A stretch of DNA of 64,000 bases, from NCBI RefSeq assembly GCF_036014115.1, contig NZ_CP107913.1, positions 5,441,001 through 5,505,000 on the forward strand. Reading direction: 5' to 3'. Made by a program: the position numbers and the translations under genes. Shown one piece after another: positions 45,789 through 54,995 of this stretch (its first letter is position 1; each line of letters starts with the position of its first letter). The stretch comes from Streptomyces sp. NBC_00448 (GTDB lineage Bacteria; Actinomycetota; Actinomycetes; Streptomycetales; Streptomycetaceae). The notes beneath the pieces were generated by a model. The model was not told the DNA's origin. It did not search any database and saw only the letters and a program-made list of their open reading frames with translations.

Positions 45789-46390
45789 GGCGGGACCGGG
45801 GGTCGGCAACGGTGTGGTCGCTGGGGCTGATGGCGGTCTTGATGGCGATCTTCGCGGGTGTGGCGCTGATGGGGCGGGCGGTGGTCGCCAGGCATCGGGC
45901 GGGCGGAGCCGCGGACCTGGCCGCTCTGGCCGCGGCGGACCATGCGCTCGACGGTGAGGCGGTGGCGTGCGGGCTGGCCGAGCGGGTGGCGGCCGCCCAG
46001 GGATCGGTGCTGCGCGGGTGTGCGGTGTCGGGGGAGGTGTCCGAGGTCGTCGCCGAGGTCGGGGGAGCGCGGGTGAGGTCGCGGGCGGGGCCGGCGTCGG
46101 GGTCGGTGCGGGTCCCCGAGGACGGCTCGGCTCGACCGGCGGGCCTGGGTGCGGGCTACGACTGCGGTCGCGGGGCCTGGCCGGAAGCGAGCAGGCAGTC
46201 CAGGAGACGGACGGCGGCGGCTTTGTCGAGCGGGTCGTTGCCGTTGCCGCACTTGGGCGACTGCACGCAGGAGGGGCAGCCGTGGTCGCACTCGCAGGAG
46301 GAGATGGCCTCGCGTGTGGCGGCGAGCCAGCTGCGGGCGGTGCGGAAGGCGCGCTCGGCGAAGCCCGCACCGCCCGGGTGGCCGTCGTAG
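45785..46390 (+). CDS. TadG-like / Rv3654c-type protein with read-through tail
   Basis: GTG 45785 overlaps the TadE stop. MRRDRGSATVWSLGLMAVLM, followed by IFAGVALMGRAVVARHRAGG, is the TadE/G-like Rv3654c pattern: a membrane helix and an extracytoplasmic domain (AADLAALAAADHALDGEAVA, with Cys pairs). Recognisable similarity ends near VRVPEDGS (about residue 115). From there the frame runs 80 more codons as the exact antisense of the helicase 3' end and stops at 46390, a 235-base convergent overlap. Loss of the original stop is likely; the tail may be translated but is not family sequence. Confidence 0.75.
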   Translation: MRRDRGSATVWSLGLMAVLMAIFAGVALMGRAVVARHRAGGAADLAALAAADHALDGEAVACGLAERVAAAQGSVLRGCAVSGEVSEVVAEVGGARVRSRAGPASGSVRVPEDGSARPAGLGAGYDCGRGAWPEASRQSRRRTAAALSSGSLPLPHLGDCTQEGQPWSHSQEEMASRVAASQLRAVRKARSAKPAPPGWPS

Positions 46391-48684
46391 ACGAAGACGG
46401 TGGGCAGGCCCGTGTCGGCGTGCAGCGGTATGGACACGCCACCGATGTCCCAGCGGTCGCAGGTGGCGAAGAGCGGGAGGAGGCCGATGGAGGCGTGCTC
46501 GGCGGCGTGCAGGGCGCCGGGCAGTTCCTCGGGATGGATGCCGGCGGCGTCGAGTTGGGCGTCGGTGACGGTCCACCAGACCGCCCGGGTGCGCAGGGTA
46601 CGAGGAGGGAGGTCGAGTTTGGACTCGCCGAGGATCTCGCCGGTCAGCAGCCGGCGGCGCAGGTAGGAGACCACCTGGTGGGTGACCTCGACGGAGCCGA
46701 AGTGGATGCGGGCATCGCCCCAGGGCTCCTCGACGTCGGTCGACAGCACGCGGACGTCGGTGGTGTCGCGGGCCATGGTGGAGAAGGGCGGGTCGGCGCG
46801 CTCGACCAGGGCGACGGAGTCGTCGAGGTCCAGGTGCCGCACGAGGTAGGTGCGGCCCTGGTGGAGGTGGACGGCGCCCTCGTGGACGGTGGTGTGGGCC
46901 GAGGACGCGTCCACGGTGCCCAGCAAGCGCCCGGTGCCCGCCTCGACGACCTGGATCGGGGCGCCGCCCTCCCCGCGGATGTCGGTGAGGTCCGCGGCCC
47001 GCTCCCGTCGGGTCCAGTACCAGCCGTTGGCCCGGCGGCGCAGCAGCCCGCGCTTCTCCAACTGCGGTACCAGGTCGGCGGCTTCGGGCCCGAACAGCGC
47101 CAGGTCGTCATCGGTCAGCGGCAGTTCGGCGGCGGCCGCACACAGGTGGGGCGCGAGGACGTACGGGTTGTCCGGGTCGAGGACGGTGGATTCGACGGGC
47201 CGTTCGAAGATCGCCTCGGGGTGGTGGACGAGATACGTGTCCAGCGGGTCGTCGCGGCCGACCATGACCGCGAGCGCGCCCTGGGCCGTGCGCCCGGCCC
47301 GCCCGGCCTGCTGCCACAGCGAGGCGCGGGTGCCCGGGTAGCCGGCCAGCAGGACGGCGTCGAGGCCGGAGACGTCCACGCCGAGTTCGAGGGCGGAGGT
47401 GGACGCCAGGCCGAGCAGCCGTCCGGAATGCAGGTCGCGCTCCAGGGCGCGGCGCTCCTCGGGCAGGTATCCGCCGCGGTAGGCGGCGACGCGCTGCGGG
47501 AGGGAGGCGTCGATCTCGGCGAGCCGCTCCTGGGCGATGAGGGCGACGAGTTCCGCGCTGCGCCGAGAGCGGACGAAGGCGACGGTTCGTACGCCTTGGA
47601 GGACGAGGTCGGTCAGGAGTTCGGCGCACTCCGCGGTGGCGGTGCGGCGGACCGGGGCGCCGTGCTCGCCCGACAGTTCGGTCAGCGGCGGCTCCCACAG
47701 CGCGAAGGCGAGTTCGCCGCGCGGCGAGGTGTCCTCGGTGACCTCGACGACGGGCACGCCGGTCAGGCGGGTGGCGGCCTGGGCCGGTTCGGCCGCGGTG
47801 GCGGAGGCGAGCAGGAAGACCGGCTCGGCGCCGTAGCGGGCGCAGATCCGCCGCAGGCGGCGCAGCACCTGGGCGACATGGGAGCCGAAGACGCCGCGGT
47901 AGGTGTGGCACTCGTCGATGACGACGTAGCGCAGACCGCGCAGGAAGGAGGACCAGCGGGCGTGCCCGGGCAGGATGCCGCGGTGCAGCATGTCGGGGTT
48001 GGTCAGCACGTAGGTGCCGTGCCGGCGGACCCATTCGCGTTCCTCGAACGGGGTGTCGCCGTCGTAGACGGCGGGGCGGACCGCGGTGCCGAGCGGGGCC
48101 GCGAGGGCACTGACCGCGCGGCGCTGGTCGGCGGCGAGCGCTTTGGTGGGCGCGAGGTAGAGCGCGGTGGGCCCGCGCGCCCCCGCCGCGCCCGCCCCGG
48201 CCCGTCGCGCTGCGACCGTACCGCCACGTACGGCCCTCACGGCCTGTCCGGGCCGTCCGCCGTCCGCCCCGGGCACCTGCGCGCCAGGGGCCCCCGCCGG
48301 CCCGTCCGGAGCCCCTGGCGCCCCAGCGTCGTCGGACCCCCGCTGCTCCGGCAGCAGCGCGCTGAGCACCGGCGCCAGATACGCCAGCGACTTGCCGGAG
48401 GCGGTGCCGGTCGCCACGACCACCGACTCGCCGCGCAGCGCGTGCCCGGCGGCGAGCGCCTGGTGCTCCCACGGACGGTCGATCCCGGCGGCGCGGATCG
48501 CGTCGACGACCTCCGGACGGATGCCCTCCGGCCAAGATGCATGACGGCCGACCCGCGGGGGCAGGTGCTCCGTATGGGTGATGCGTACGGCGCGGTCTGC
48601 CCCCGCGGAGAGCCGCTCCAAAGCGGTCCGTGGGGACGGGCGGCCGTGCGCCGACTGCGGAAGTTGATCCTGGGCCATCGGCAC
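46156..48684 (-). CDS. DEAD/DEAH helicase with Cys-cluster C-terminus (MrfA-like)
   Basis: 842 residues. Helicase motifs: Walker A VVATGTASGKSLAYLAP, Ia ALYLAPTKALAADQRR, DExH VVIDECHTYRGVFGSH, SAT in LLASATAAEPAQ, and motif VI WQQAGRAGRTAQGALAV. The C-terminal DUF1998-type region ends CECDHGCPSCVQSPKCGN, the four-Cys cluster seen in Bacillus MrfA and fungal Hrq1, 3'-5' helicases linked to repair of crosslinks such as mitomycin. Residues 118-170 are an Ala/Gly/Pro/Arg-rich insertion between motifs I and Ia. ATG 48684 is used. The 3' end overlaps the TadG-like gene antisense. Confidence 0.9.
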   Translation of the reverse strand: MPMAQDQLPQSAHGRPSPRTALERLSAGADRAVRITHTEHLPPRVGRHASWPEGIRPEVVDAIRAAGIDRPWEHQALAAGHALRGESVVVATGTASGKSLAYLAPVLSALLPEQRGSDDAGAPGAPDGPAGAPGAQVPGADGGRPGQAVRAVRGGTVAARRAGAGAAGARGPTALYLAPTKALAADQRRAVSALAAPLGTAVRPAVYDGDTPFEEREWVRRHGTYVLTNPDMLHRGILPGHARWSSFLRGLRYVVIDECHTYRGVFGSHVAQVLRRLRRICARYGAEPVFLLASATAAEPAQAATRLTGVPVVEVTEDTSPRGELAFALWEPPLTELSGEHGAPVRRTATAECAELLTDLVLQGVRTVAFVRSRRSAELVALIAQERLAEIDASLPQRVAAYRGGYLPEERRALERDLHSGRLLGLASTSALELGVDVSGLDAVLLAGYPGTRASLWQQAGRAGRTAQGALAVMVGRDDPLDTYLVHHPEAIFERPVESTVLDPDNPYVLAPHLCAAAAELPLTDDDLALFGPEAADLVPQLEKRGLLRRRANGWYWTRRERAADLTDIRGEGGAPIQVVEAGTGRLLGTVDASSAHTTVHEGAVHLHQGRTYLVRHLDLDDSVALVERADPPFSTMARDTTDVRVLSTDVEEPWGDARIHFGSVEVTHQVVSYLRRRLLTGEILGESKLDLPPRTLRTRAVWWTVTDAQLDAAGIHPEELPGALHAAEHASIGLLPLFATCDRWDIGGVSIPLHADTGLPTVFVYDGHPGGAGFAERAFRTARSWLAATREAISSCECDHGCPSCVQSPKCGNGNDPLDKAAAVRLLDCLLASGQAPRPQS

Positions 48685-48869
48685 TCAGTGTGTCACCGGC
48701 ATGACGGACAATCGCAGTAAGGCGTCGTGCGGGCCCACCGCGAAGTGATTGAATGCCATCGCGGCCCAACTCCTTCCCCCACCTGTCGGTGGAGGAGTCG
48801 CCACTACCGTTAACGTTTCGGTGGAGGCCCCAGGGGGGCGCCGCGTCGATGCAAGGTGCTGGAGGATCA

Positions 48870-49211
48870 GTGGACCTGTCCCTGTCGACCCGAACCGTCG
48901 GCGATCGCACGATCGTCGAGGTCGGCGGCGAGATTGATGTGTACACCGCGCCCAAGCTGCGTGAGCAGCTCGTGGAGCTCGTGAACGACGGGAGTTACCA
49001 CCTCGTCGTGGACATGGAGGGAGTCGACTTCCTCGACTCGACCGGCCTGGGTGTGCTCGTCGGTGGGCTCAAGCGGGTACGTGCGCACGAAGGATCGTTG
49101 CGTCTGGTGTGCAACCAGGAGCGGATTCTGAAGATTTTCCGAATCACCGGTCTGACCAAGGTGTTCCCCATTCACACCTCGGTCGACGAGGCTGTCGCGG
49201 CGACCGACTGA
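48870..49211 (+). CDS. bldG: anti-anti-sigma factor BldG
   Basis: GTG 48870 after GGAGGA gives the 113-residue product beginning [20 protein letters not shown], the usual BldG length; the frame upstream to 48753 is non-coding. The STAS fold carries the phosphorylated Ser in [19 protein letters not shown]. BldG is required for aerial growth and antibiotic production in S. coelicolor and is inactivated by phosphorylation by an anti-sigma kinase. The next gene, an HATPase-type anti-sigma factor, is its known neighbour and partner, and the two are read together. Confidence 0.97.
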   Translation: MDLSLSTRTVGDRTIVEVGGEIDVYTAPKLREQLVELVNDGSYHLVVDMEGVDFLDSTGLGVLVGGLKRVRAHEGSLRLVCNQERILKIFRITGLTKVFPIHTSVDEAVAATD

Positions 49212-49291
49212 CGTTCGTCCGAGAGGGGCACCGGGCGGACCGCCGTCCGGGCCCCTGTGATGCCCAACCACAGGACCGGAGGGGGAGCCCC

Positions 49292-49711
49292 ATGCCCACC
49301 GTAGAACTGCTCTTCAGCGCCCAGCCCGAGCATGTGCGCACCGCACGGCTCGTGGCTGCTCAGGTGGCGCGCCGAGCGGGGGTGGACGAGGCGTCCCTGG
49401 ACGAGGTCCGGCTGGCGGTCGGCGAGGCGTGCAGCCGCGCCGTCGGCCTGCACCGCAACAACGGCGTCGAAGAGCCGGTGCGTGTGCTGCTCAACGAGGA
49501 CGAGAAGAAGTTCTCCATCGAGGTCGTCGACGAGGTTCCCGGCAACGCGACCGGTGGCGGCCACACCGACGGCCCGCCCACCGACGACGCTGCCGAGGAC
49601 GAGGGCGAGATGGGCCTGGCCGTCATCAGCGGCCTGGTCGACGACGTCGAGGTGATCGACGGCGAGCGCGGCGGAGTGATCCGGATGACCTGGCCGACGG
49701 TCTCCGTCTAG
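49292..49711 (+). CDS. anti-sigma factor (BldG partner, SCO3548/ApgA type)
   Basis: ATG 49292 has GGAGGGGGAG upstream. The 139-residue protein is an HATPase_c-type kinase-like domain: MPTVELLFSAQPEHVRTARL, the N-box-like ASLDEVRLAVGEACSRAVGL, an acidic insertion (TDGPPTDDAAEDEGE) and GLAVISGLVDDVEVIDGERG. In S. coelicolor the homologue binds BldG and antagonises a stress or developmental sigma factor. The N-box Glu and Asn region is partly divergent, so kinase activity is not certain. It starts 80 bases after bldG. Confidence 0.88.
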   Translation: MPTVELLFSAQPEHVRTARLVAAQVARRAGVDEASLDEVRLAVGEACSRAVGLHRNNGVEEPVRVLLNEDEKKFSIEVVDEVPGNATGGGHTDGPPTDDAAEDEGEMGLAVISGLVDDVEVIDGERGGVIRMTWPTVSV

Positions 49712-49979
49712 CCCTGTCCTCCATATGGATCAGTGGCCGCGCCCTGTCCCGTAGATCGAAAACGCGGCTCTCGTAGATCGAAGACGAGTCCGCGATCGGC
49801 CTTTTTCGCGCCGCGCGGAATGGTGCTGCCTCCTTTACCGTGGGAATTCCCTGCGAGCACCCTTTTTTGATCTTCTGCTGCTCCCTACAATCCGTCCATC
49901 TTGCTCAGCTCGCCTGAGCGTTGCGGCTTGATCAGCCGTAGGAGCCGCACGCCCATGCGCCAAACGTCAAGGAGGACGA

Positions 49980-52460
49980 ATGGCGGGGCCACTCACCCCT
50001 TACCCGGGGTCGCTCAACTCTCCTCACGCGCTGGCCGCAGCTCCGGTGCTGACCAGCGGGAACCGTACCCTGGTCTGGATCATCGCGGTCGTCGCGCTCG
50101 CCGCCCTCGCGCTCGCCTGGGTGCTGGTGCGCCAAGTGCTCAGGTCGGACGAGGGGTCCGACGCCATGAAAAAGATCGCCGCTGCCGTGCAGGAAGGCGC
50201 AAACGCCTATCTCGCACGGCAGTTCCGCACGTTGGGGATCTTCGCCGTGGTGGCGTTCTTCCTGCTCATGCTGCTGCCCGCCGACAATTTGTCGCAGCGA
50301 ATCGGCAGGTCGATCTTCTTCCTGGTCGGTGCGGTGTTCTCCGCGATCACCGGCTATATCGGAATGTGGCTCGCGGTCCGCAGCAACGTCCGGGTCGCCG
50401 CCGCGGCCAGGTCGGCGACCCCCGCGCCGGGTGAGCCGCCCGCGGACCTGACCTCCGTCTCGCACCGGGCGATGCGGATCGCGTTCAGGACCGGCGGCGT
50501 GGTCGGCATGTGCACCGTGGGCCTCGGCCTGCTCGGCGCGTGCGCGGTGGTGCTGATCTACAAGGCCGACGCGCCCAAGGTGCTGGAGGGCTTCGGCTTC
50601 GGCGCGGCGCTGCTGGCGATGTTCATGAGGGTCGGCGGCGGCATCTTCACCAAGGCCGCCGACGTCGGCGCGGACCTGGTCGGCAAGGTCGAGCAGGGCA
50701 TCCCCGAGGACGACCCGCGCAACGCCGCCACCATCGCGGACAACGTGGGCGACAACGTCGGGGACTGCGCCGGCATGGCCGCGGACCTGTTCGAGTCCTA
50801 CGCCGTCACCCTGGTAGCCGCCCTCATCCTCGGGAAGGTCGCCTTCGGCGACTCCGGGCTGGCGTTCCCGCTGCTCATACCGGCGATCGGCGTCCTCACC
50901 GCCATGGTCGGCATCTTCGCGGTCTCCCCGCGCCGCGGCGACCGCAGCGGCATGACCGCCATCACCCGCGGCTTCTTCGTCTCCGCGGTGATCTCGCTGG
51001 CCGGTGTGGCGATCGCCAGCTACGCCTACCTGCCCTCCTCCTACGCCGACCTCAAGGGAGTCGGCTCCGACATCACCGGCCACGGCGGCGACCCGCGGGT
51101 GCTCGCCCTGGTCGCGGTGGCCATCGGCATCGTGCTGGCCGCGCTGATCCAGCAGCTCACCGGGTACTTCACCGAGACCTCCCGGCGCCCGGTCAGCGAT
51201 GTCGGCAAGACCTCGCTGACCGGCCCGGCCACGGTGATCCTCTCCGGCATCTCGCTCGGTCTGGAGTCCGCGGTGTACTCGGCGGTGCTGATCGCGCTCG
51301 CCGTCTACGGCGCGTTCCTGCTCGGCGGCACCTCGGTGTGGCTGGCGCTGTTCGCGGTGGCGCTGGCCGGCACCGGGCTGCTGACCACGGTCGGCGTGAT
51401 CGTCGCCATGGACACCTTCGGTCCGGTCTCGGACAACGCGCAGGGCATCGCCGAGATGTCCGGCGACGTGCACGGCGAGGGCGCCCAGGTGCTCACCGAC
51501 CTCGACGCGGTCGGCAACACCACCAAGGCGATCACCAAGGGCATCGCCATCGCCACCGCGGTGCTGGCCGCGACCGCGCTGTTCGGGTCGTTCAAGGAGG
51601 CGGTCGACACCGCCGTGGGCAAGGCGCACCCGCCCGTCTCCGACGGGCGCTGGCTGAGCCTGGACATCTCGCAGCCGAACAACCTGGTCGGGCTGCTGCT
51701 CGGCGCGGCCGTGGTGTTCCTCTTCTCCGGTCTGGCGATCAACGCGGTGTCCCGGTCGGCCGGTTCCGTGGTCTTCGAGGTGCGCCGGCAGTTCCGCGAG
51801 CACCCCGGGATCATGAGCGGCGACGAACTGCCCGAGTACGGCCGGGTGGTGGACATCTGCACCAAGGACGCGCTGCGCGAGCTGGCCACCCCGGGCCTGC
51901 TCGCTGTCCTCGCCCCGATCGCGGTCGGCTTCTCGCTCGGCATCGGCTCGCTCGCCTCCTACCTGGCGGGCGCGATCGGAGCGGGCACGTTGATGGCGGT
52001 CTTCCTCGCCAACTCCGGCGGCGCGTGGGACAACGCCAAGAAGCTGGTGGAGGACGGCCACCACGGCGGCAAGGGCAGCGCGGCCCACGCCGCCACGGTG
52101 ATCGGCGACACCGTCGGCGACCCGTTCAAGGACACCGCGGGCCCGGCGATCAACCCGCTGCTGAAGGTGATGAACCTGGTGGCGCTGCTGATCGCGCCCG
52201 CCGTGGTGAAGTTCAGCTACGGCGTGGACGCCAACCTCGCGGTACGGGTGCCGGTCGCGATCGCGGCCGTCGCGGTCATCGTGATCGCGGTGTACGTGTC
52301 CAAGCGGCGCGGCATCGCGGTCGGCGACGACAGCGCGGACGGTGGCAGCGGCGGCGGAAGCGGAAGCGGTAGTGACGGTGGAAGCGGAACGGGAAGGGGA
52401 AGCGGCATCGGAAGCGACCGTGACAGCGGCAGCGACGACGGGACCGCCGCGGCGGCCTGA
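49980..52460 (+). CDS. hppA: K+-insensitive H+-translocating pyrophosphatase
   Basis: Membrane proton pump driven by pyrophosphate. The 826-residue product has about 16 helices, the substrate motifs DVGADLVGKVEQGIPEDDPR and ATIADNVGDNVGDCAGMAAD, and the distal motif IGDTVGDPFKDTAGPAINPL. GNTTKAITKG carries Lys where K+-dependent enzymes have Ala, so it should be K+-insensitive. The last 40 residues are a Gly/Ser/Asp repeat tail (GGSGGGSGSGSDGGSGTG) absent from most homologues. ATG 49980 follows CAAGGAGGA. A 23-bp hairpin terminates it. Confidence 0.96.
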   Translation: MAGPLTPYPGSLNSPHALAAAPVLTSGNRTLVWIIAVVALAALALAWVLVRQVLRSDEGSDAMKKIAAAVQEGANAYLARQFRTLGIFAVVAFFLLMLLPADNLSQRIGRSIFFLVGAVFSAITGYIGMWLAVRSNVRVAAAARSATPAPGEPPADLTSVSHRAMRIAFRTGGVVGMCTVGLGLLGACAVVLIYKADAPKVLEGFGFGAALLAMFMRVGGGIFTKAADVGADLVGKVEQGIPEDDPRNAATIADNVGDNVGDCAGMAADLFESYAVTLVAALILGKVAFGDSGLAFPLLIPAIGVLTAMVGIFAVSPRRGDRSGMTAITRGFFVSAVISLAGVAIASYAYLPSSYADLKGVGSDITGHGGDPRVLALVAVAIGIVLAALIQQLTGYFTETSRRPVSDVGKTSLTGPATVILSGISLGLESAVYSAVLIALAVYGAFLLGGTSVWLALFAVALAGTGLLTTVGVIVAMDTFGPVSDNAQGIAEMSGDVHGEGAQVLTDLDAVGNTTKAITKGIAIATAVLAATALFGSFKEAVDTAVGKAHPPVSDGRWLSLDISQPNNLVGLLLGAAVVFLFSGLAINAVSRSAGSVVFEVRRQFREHPGIMSGDELPEYGRVVDICTKDALRELATPGLLAVLAPIAVGFSLGIGSLASYLAGAIGAGTLMAVFLANSGGAWDNAKKLVEDGHHGGKGSAAHAATVIGDTVGDPFKDTAGPAINPLLKVMNLVALLIAPAVVKFSYGVDANLAVRVPVAIAAVAVIVIAVYVSKRRGIAVGDDSADGGSGGGSGSGSDGGSGTGRGSGIGSDRDSGSDDGTAAAA

Positions 52461-52483
52461 CGCCGTGTGAATTGTCACACCGC

Positions 52484-52544
52484 CAGGTGGGCGGCGGAGG
52501 CGCGGGCAGAACCGTACGAGGCCCGCGCATCCGCCGCCCACCTG
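52484..52544 (+). terminator. hppA terminator
   Basis: Arms of 23 bases at 52484-52506 and 52522-52544, complementary except for one pair, with a 15-base loop, 23 bases after the hppA stop. Confidence 0.85.
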
Positions 52545-52672
52545 CGGTTCAGCACATGCGACGAATGGCTTGAATATCAGATAAAAGGGGTCAACGGAGG
52601 TCAGGTCTGCGGAAGCGGTACCGCTCGGCCGTGTATGTTCCGGGGCCGTAAGGCCACGGAAGGGATCACCCG

Positions 52673-53257
52673 GTGAAGGTGAAGAAGAAGTTCCTGGCCG
52701 CGCTGTCCGGCGGCGCGGCCGTACTGCTCGCGGTGTCCGCGTGCGGCGGGGACGACACCGGCAAGAAGCAGGACGACTGGGCGAAGGGCGTCTGTGACCA
52801 GGCCCAGGTCCAGCTCAACAAGATCAACACCGCGAACACGTCGTTCGGCAAGGTGGACAGCGGCGGCAAGCCGCAGGACGTGAAGAGCGCCGACTCCGCC
52901 GCCTTCCAGTCGATCTCCGACGCGTACAAGTCGCTGGCCGGAATCTTCGGCAAGGCGGGGGCCGCGCCGGGTGACGACGGCGCGAAGTTCCAGCAGAACG
53001 CGGTGAGCGTGTTCAACCAGCAGTCCGCGCAGTACGCCGCGCTGAAGAAGCAGGTCGACGGCCTGGACACCAGCGACCAGGCGAAGTTCGCGGCCGGCCT
53101 CGGCGACGTCTCCACCTCGCTCCAGCAGACCGCCGCCAACGGCCAGAAGTCGCTCGACACCCTCCGCCAGGGCGACATGGGCAAGGCCCTCGCCCAGCAG
53201 CCCGGCTGCCAGGGCGTCTCCGGCGGTTCGACGAGCGCGAGCCCGACGGCGTCGTAA
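52673..53257 (+). CDS. small secreted lipoprotein (194 aa)
   Basis: GTG 52673 after GGAAGGGA. A signal peptide with Lys-rich start (MKVKKKFLAALSGGAAVLLA) ends at the lipobox AVSAC, so it should be lipid-anchored outside the membrane. The mature part is helical and Gln/Ala/Lys-rich (FQQNAVSVFNQQSAQYAALK) with two further Cys (GVCDQAQ and QPGCQGV). It has no family that I can name. It lies between hppA and the methyltransferase, and I recall the same placement in other streptomycetes. Confidence 0.8.
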   Translation: MKVKKKFLAALSGGAAVLLAVSACGGDDTGKKQDDWAKGVCDQAQVQLNKINTANTSFGKVDSGGKPQDVKSADSAAFQSISDAYKSLAGIFGKAGAAPGDDGAKFQQNAVSVFNQQSAQYAALKKQVDGLDTSDQAKFAAGLGDVSTSLQQTAANGQKSLDTLRQGDMGKALAQQPGCQGVSGGSTSASPTAS

Positions 53258-53371
53258 CCGAACGGCGCCGTCGTCACCGGACCGCGACATCGCCGGACGG
53301 TGTGGTCACCGGACGGCCCACCCGGACCGCACCGGACCGCGGTACGGCACCCCTCCCCGGATTCCGGGACA

Positions 53372-54985
53372 ATGAGCGGCGTGAGCGATCCGAGCAAACC
53401 GACCCAGCCGACCGGCGGTCCGCACTCCCCGCACCACCCGGGCGGCTCCGGCCGACCACTGCCCGATCCCGGCGCCGCGCCCGCCCTCCGCGCCGACCTG
53501 CTCGCCGCCGACTTCACCGCCGACGGCTGCCTGGAGCTGCTCGGGGCCGTCGCGTACACGGCCTTGTCCCGCGCCGAGACCGTCCCCGCGCTGCGCGCCA
53601 CCCGCGGCGGCAGCCCCCTGGAGACCCTGGTCCGGCTCTTCCTGCTCCAGCAGGCGGTCCCGCTCACCCGCGCCCGCGCAGCCCTGGGCGGCACCGACAC
53701 GGGCACCGGCACCACGGGCCTGGACCGTTACGAGGCCACCGGCTGGCTGCTCCGCGACGGCGACGACATCCGCGCCACCGTCGACGTACGCCCCTACGCC
53801 GGGGACGCCGGCGCCGACTGGTGGATCGTCTCCGACCTCGGCTGCGCGGTCGGCGGCGCGGCCGGCGTCGGCAGCGCACCCGGCGTGGACCGGGCCGACC
53901 TGGTGCTGGGCGTCGGCGGCGCGTCCACCACGCTCGCCGGGCTGACGGTACGCGAGCCGGTCGGCAGCGCGCTCGACCTCGGTACGGGCTCGGGCGTGCA
54001 GGCGCTGCACGCGTCCCGGCACGCCACCCAGGTGACCGCCACCGACGTCAACCCGCGCGCCCTGCACTTCGCCCGGCTCACCCTCGCGCTGTCCGGCGTG
54101 CCGGAGCCGGAACTGCGGCAGGGCGGCCTCTTCGAGCCGGTCGGGGACGCGCGGTACGACCTGATCGTGTCGAACCCGCCGTTCGTGATCTCGCCGGCCG
54201 GGCGGTTCACCTACCGCGACGGCGGCATGGCGGGGGACGACCTGTGCCGCGAACTGGTCCAGCAGTCCGCCGACCACCTCACCGAGGGCGGCTACTGCCA
54301 GCTCCTCGCCAACTGGCAGCACACCGAGGGCCAGGACTGGCGCGAACGCGTCACGTCCTGGCTGCCCGCCGGATGCGACGCGTGGATCGTGCAGCGCGAG
54401 GTGCAGGACGTGGCGCAGTACGCCGAGTTGTGGCTGCGCGACGGCGGCGACCACCACGCCGACCCGACCGCGTACGCGCGGCGCTACGACGCCTGGCTGG
54501 ACGACTTCGAGCGGCGCAAGGTCAACGGCGTCGGCTTCGGCTGGATCACGCTGCGCAGGTCAGGTGCCGAGCAGCCCTCGGTCACCGCGGAGGAGTGGCC
54601 GCATCCGGTGGAGCAGCCGCTCGGGCCGTACATCGCGGACTGGTTCGGCCGGCAGGACTTCCTGCGCGGGCACGACGACGCGGCGCTGCTCGCGGCCCGC
54701 TTCACCCTCGCGCCCGACGTGGTGCAGGAGCAGGTCGGGCTGCCCGGGGCGGAGGACCCCGAGCACGTGGTGCTGCGCTCCGCGCGGGGCATGCGGCGGG
54801 CCACGAAGGTCGACACCGTCGGAGCCGGGTTCGCCGGGGTCTGCGACGGCTCGCTGCCGGCCGGCCGCATCATCGACGCCATCGCCCAGCTCCTCAACGA
54901 GGACCCGGTGGTGCTGCGCGACCGCACCCCCGCGTCGATCCGCCTCCTGGTCGAGCAGGGCTTCCTCGCCCCGGTCCCGGAGTAG
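53372..54985 (+). CDS. class I SAM-dependent methyltransferase
   Basis: ATG 53372 (MSGVSDPSKPTQPTGGPHSP). A helical N-terminal domain of about 180 residues precedes the Rossmann methyltransferase core: SALDLGTGSGVQALHASRHA (motif I), ATDVNPRALHFARLTLA, and the catalytic NPPF motif in DLIVSNPPFVISPAGRFTYR, which marks enzymes that methylate amide or exocyclic amino nitrogens (PrmC/RsmC-like). A C-terminal extension of about 150 residues is conserved in streptomycete versions. The substrate, likely protein glutamine or rRNA/DNA base nitrogen, cannot be decided. It converges on the DUF2752 gene, ten bases away. Confidence 0.85.
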   Translation: MSGVSDPSKPTQPTGGPHSPHHPGGSGRPLPDPGAAPALRADLLAADFTADGCLELLGAVAYTALSRAETVPALRATRGGSPLETLVRLFLLQQAVPLTRARAALGGTDTGTGTTGLDRYEATGWLLRDGDDIRATVDVRPYAGDAGADWWIVSDLGCAVGGAAGVGSAPGVDRADLVLGVGGASTTLAGLTVREPVGSALDLGTGSGVQALHASRHATQVTATDVNPRALHFARLTLALSGVPEPELRQGGLFEPVGDARYDLIVSNPPFVISPAGRFTYRDGGMAGDDLCRELVQQSADHLTEGGYCQLLANWQHTEGQDWRERVTSWLPAGCDAWIVQREVQDVAQYAELWLRDGGDHHADPTAYARRYDAWLDDFERRKVNGVGFGWITLRRSGAEQPSVTAEEWPHPVEQPLGPYIADWFGRQDFLRGHDDAALLAARFTLAPDVVQEQVGLPGAEDPEHVVLRSARGMRRATKVDTVGAGFAGVCDGSLPAGRIIDAIAQLLNEDPVVLRDRTPASIRLLVEQGFLAPVPE

Positions 54986-54995
54986 CCGGAACAGC

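Noticed and set aside
42657-46442. 1261-codon minus-strand ORF across the Tad locus
   Set aside because: Pro/Arg/Ala-rich shadow; the plus strand holds the overlapping Tad genes.
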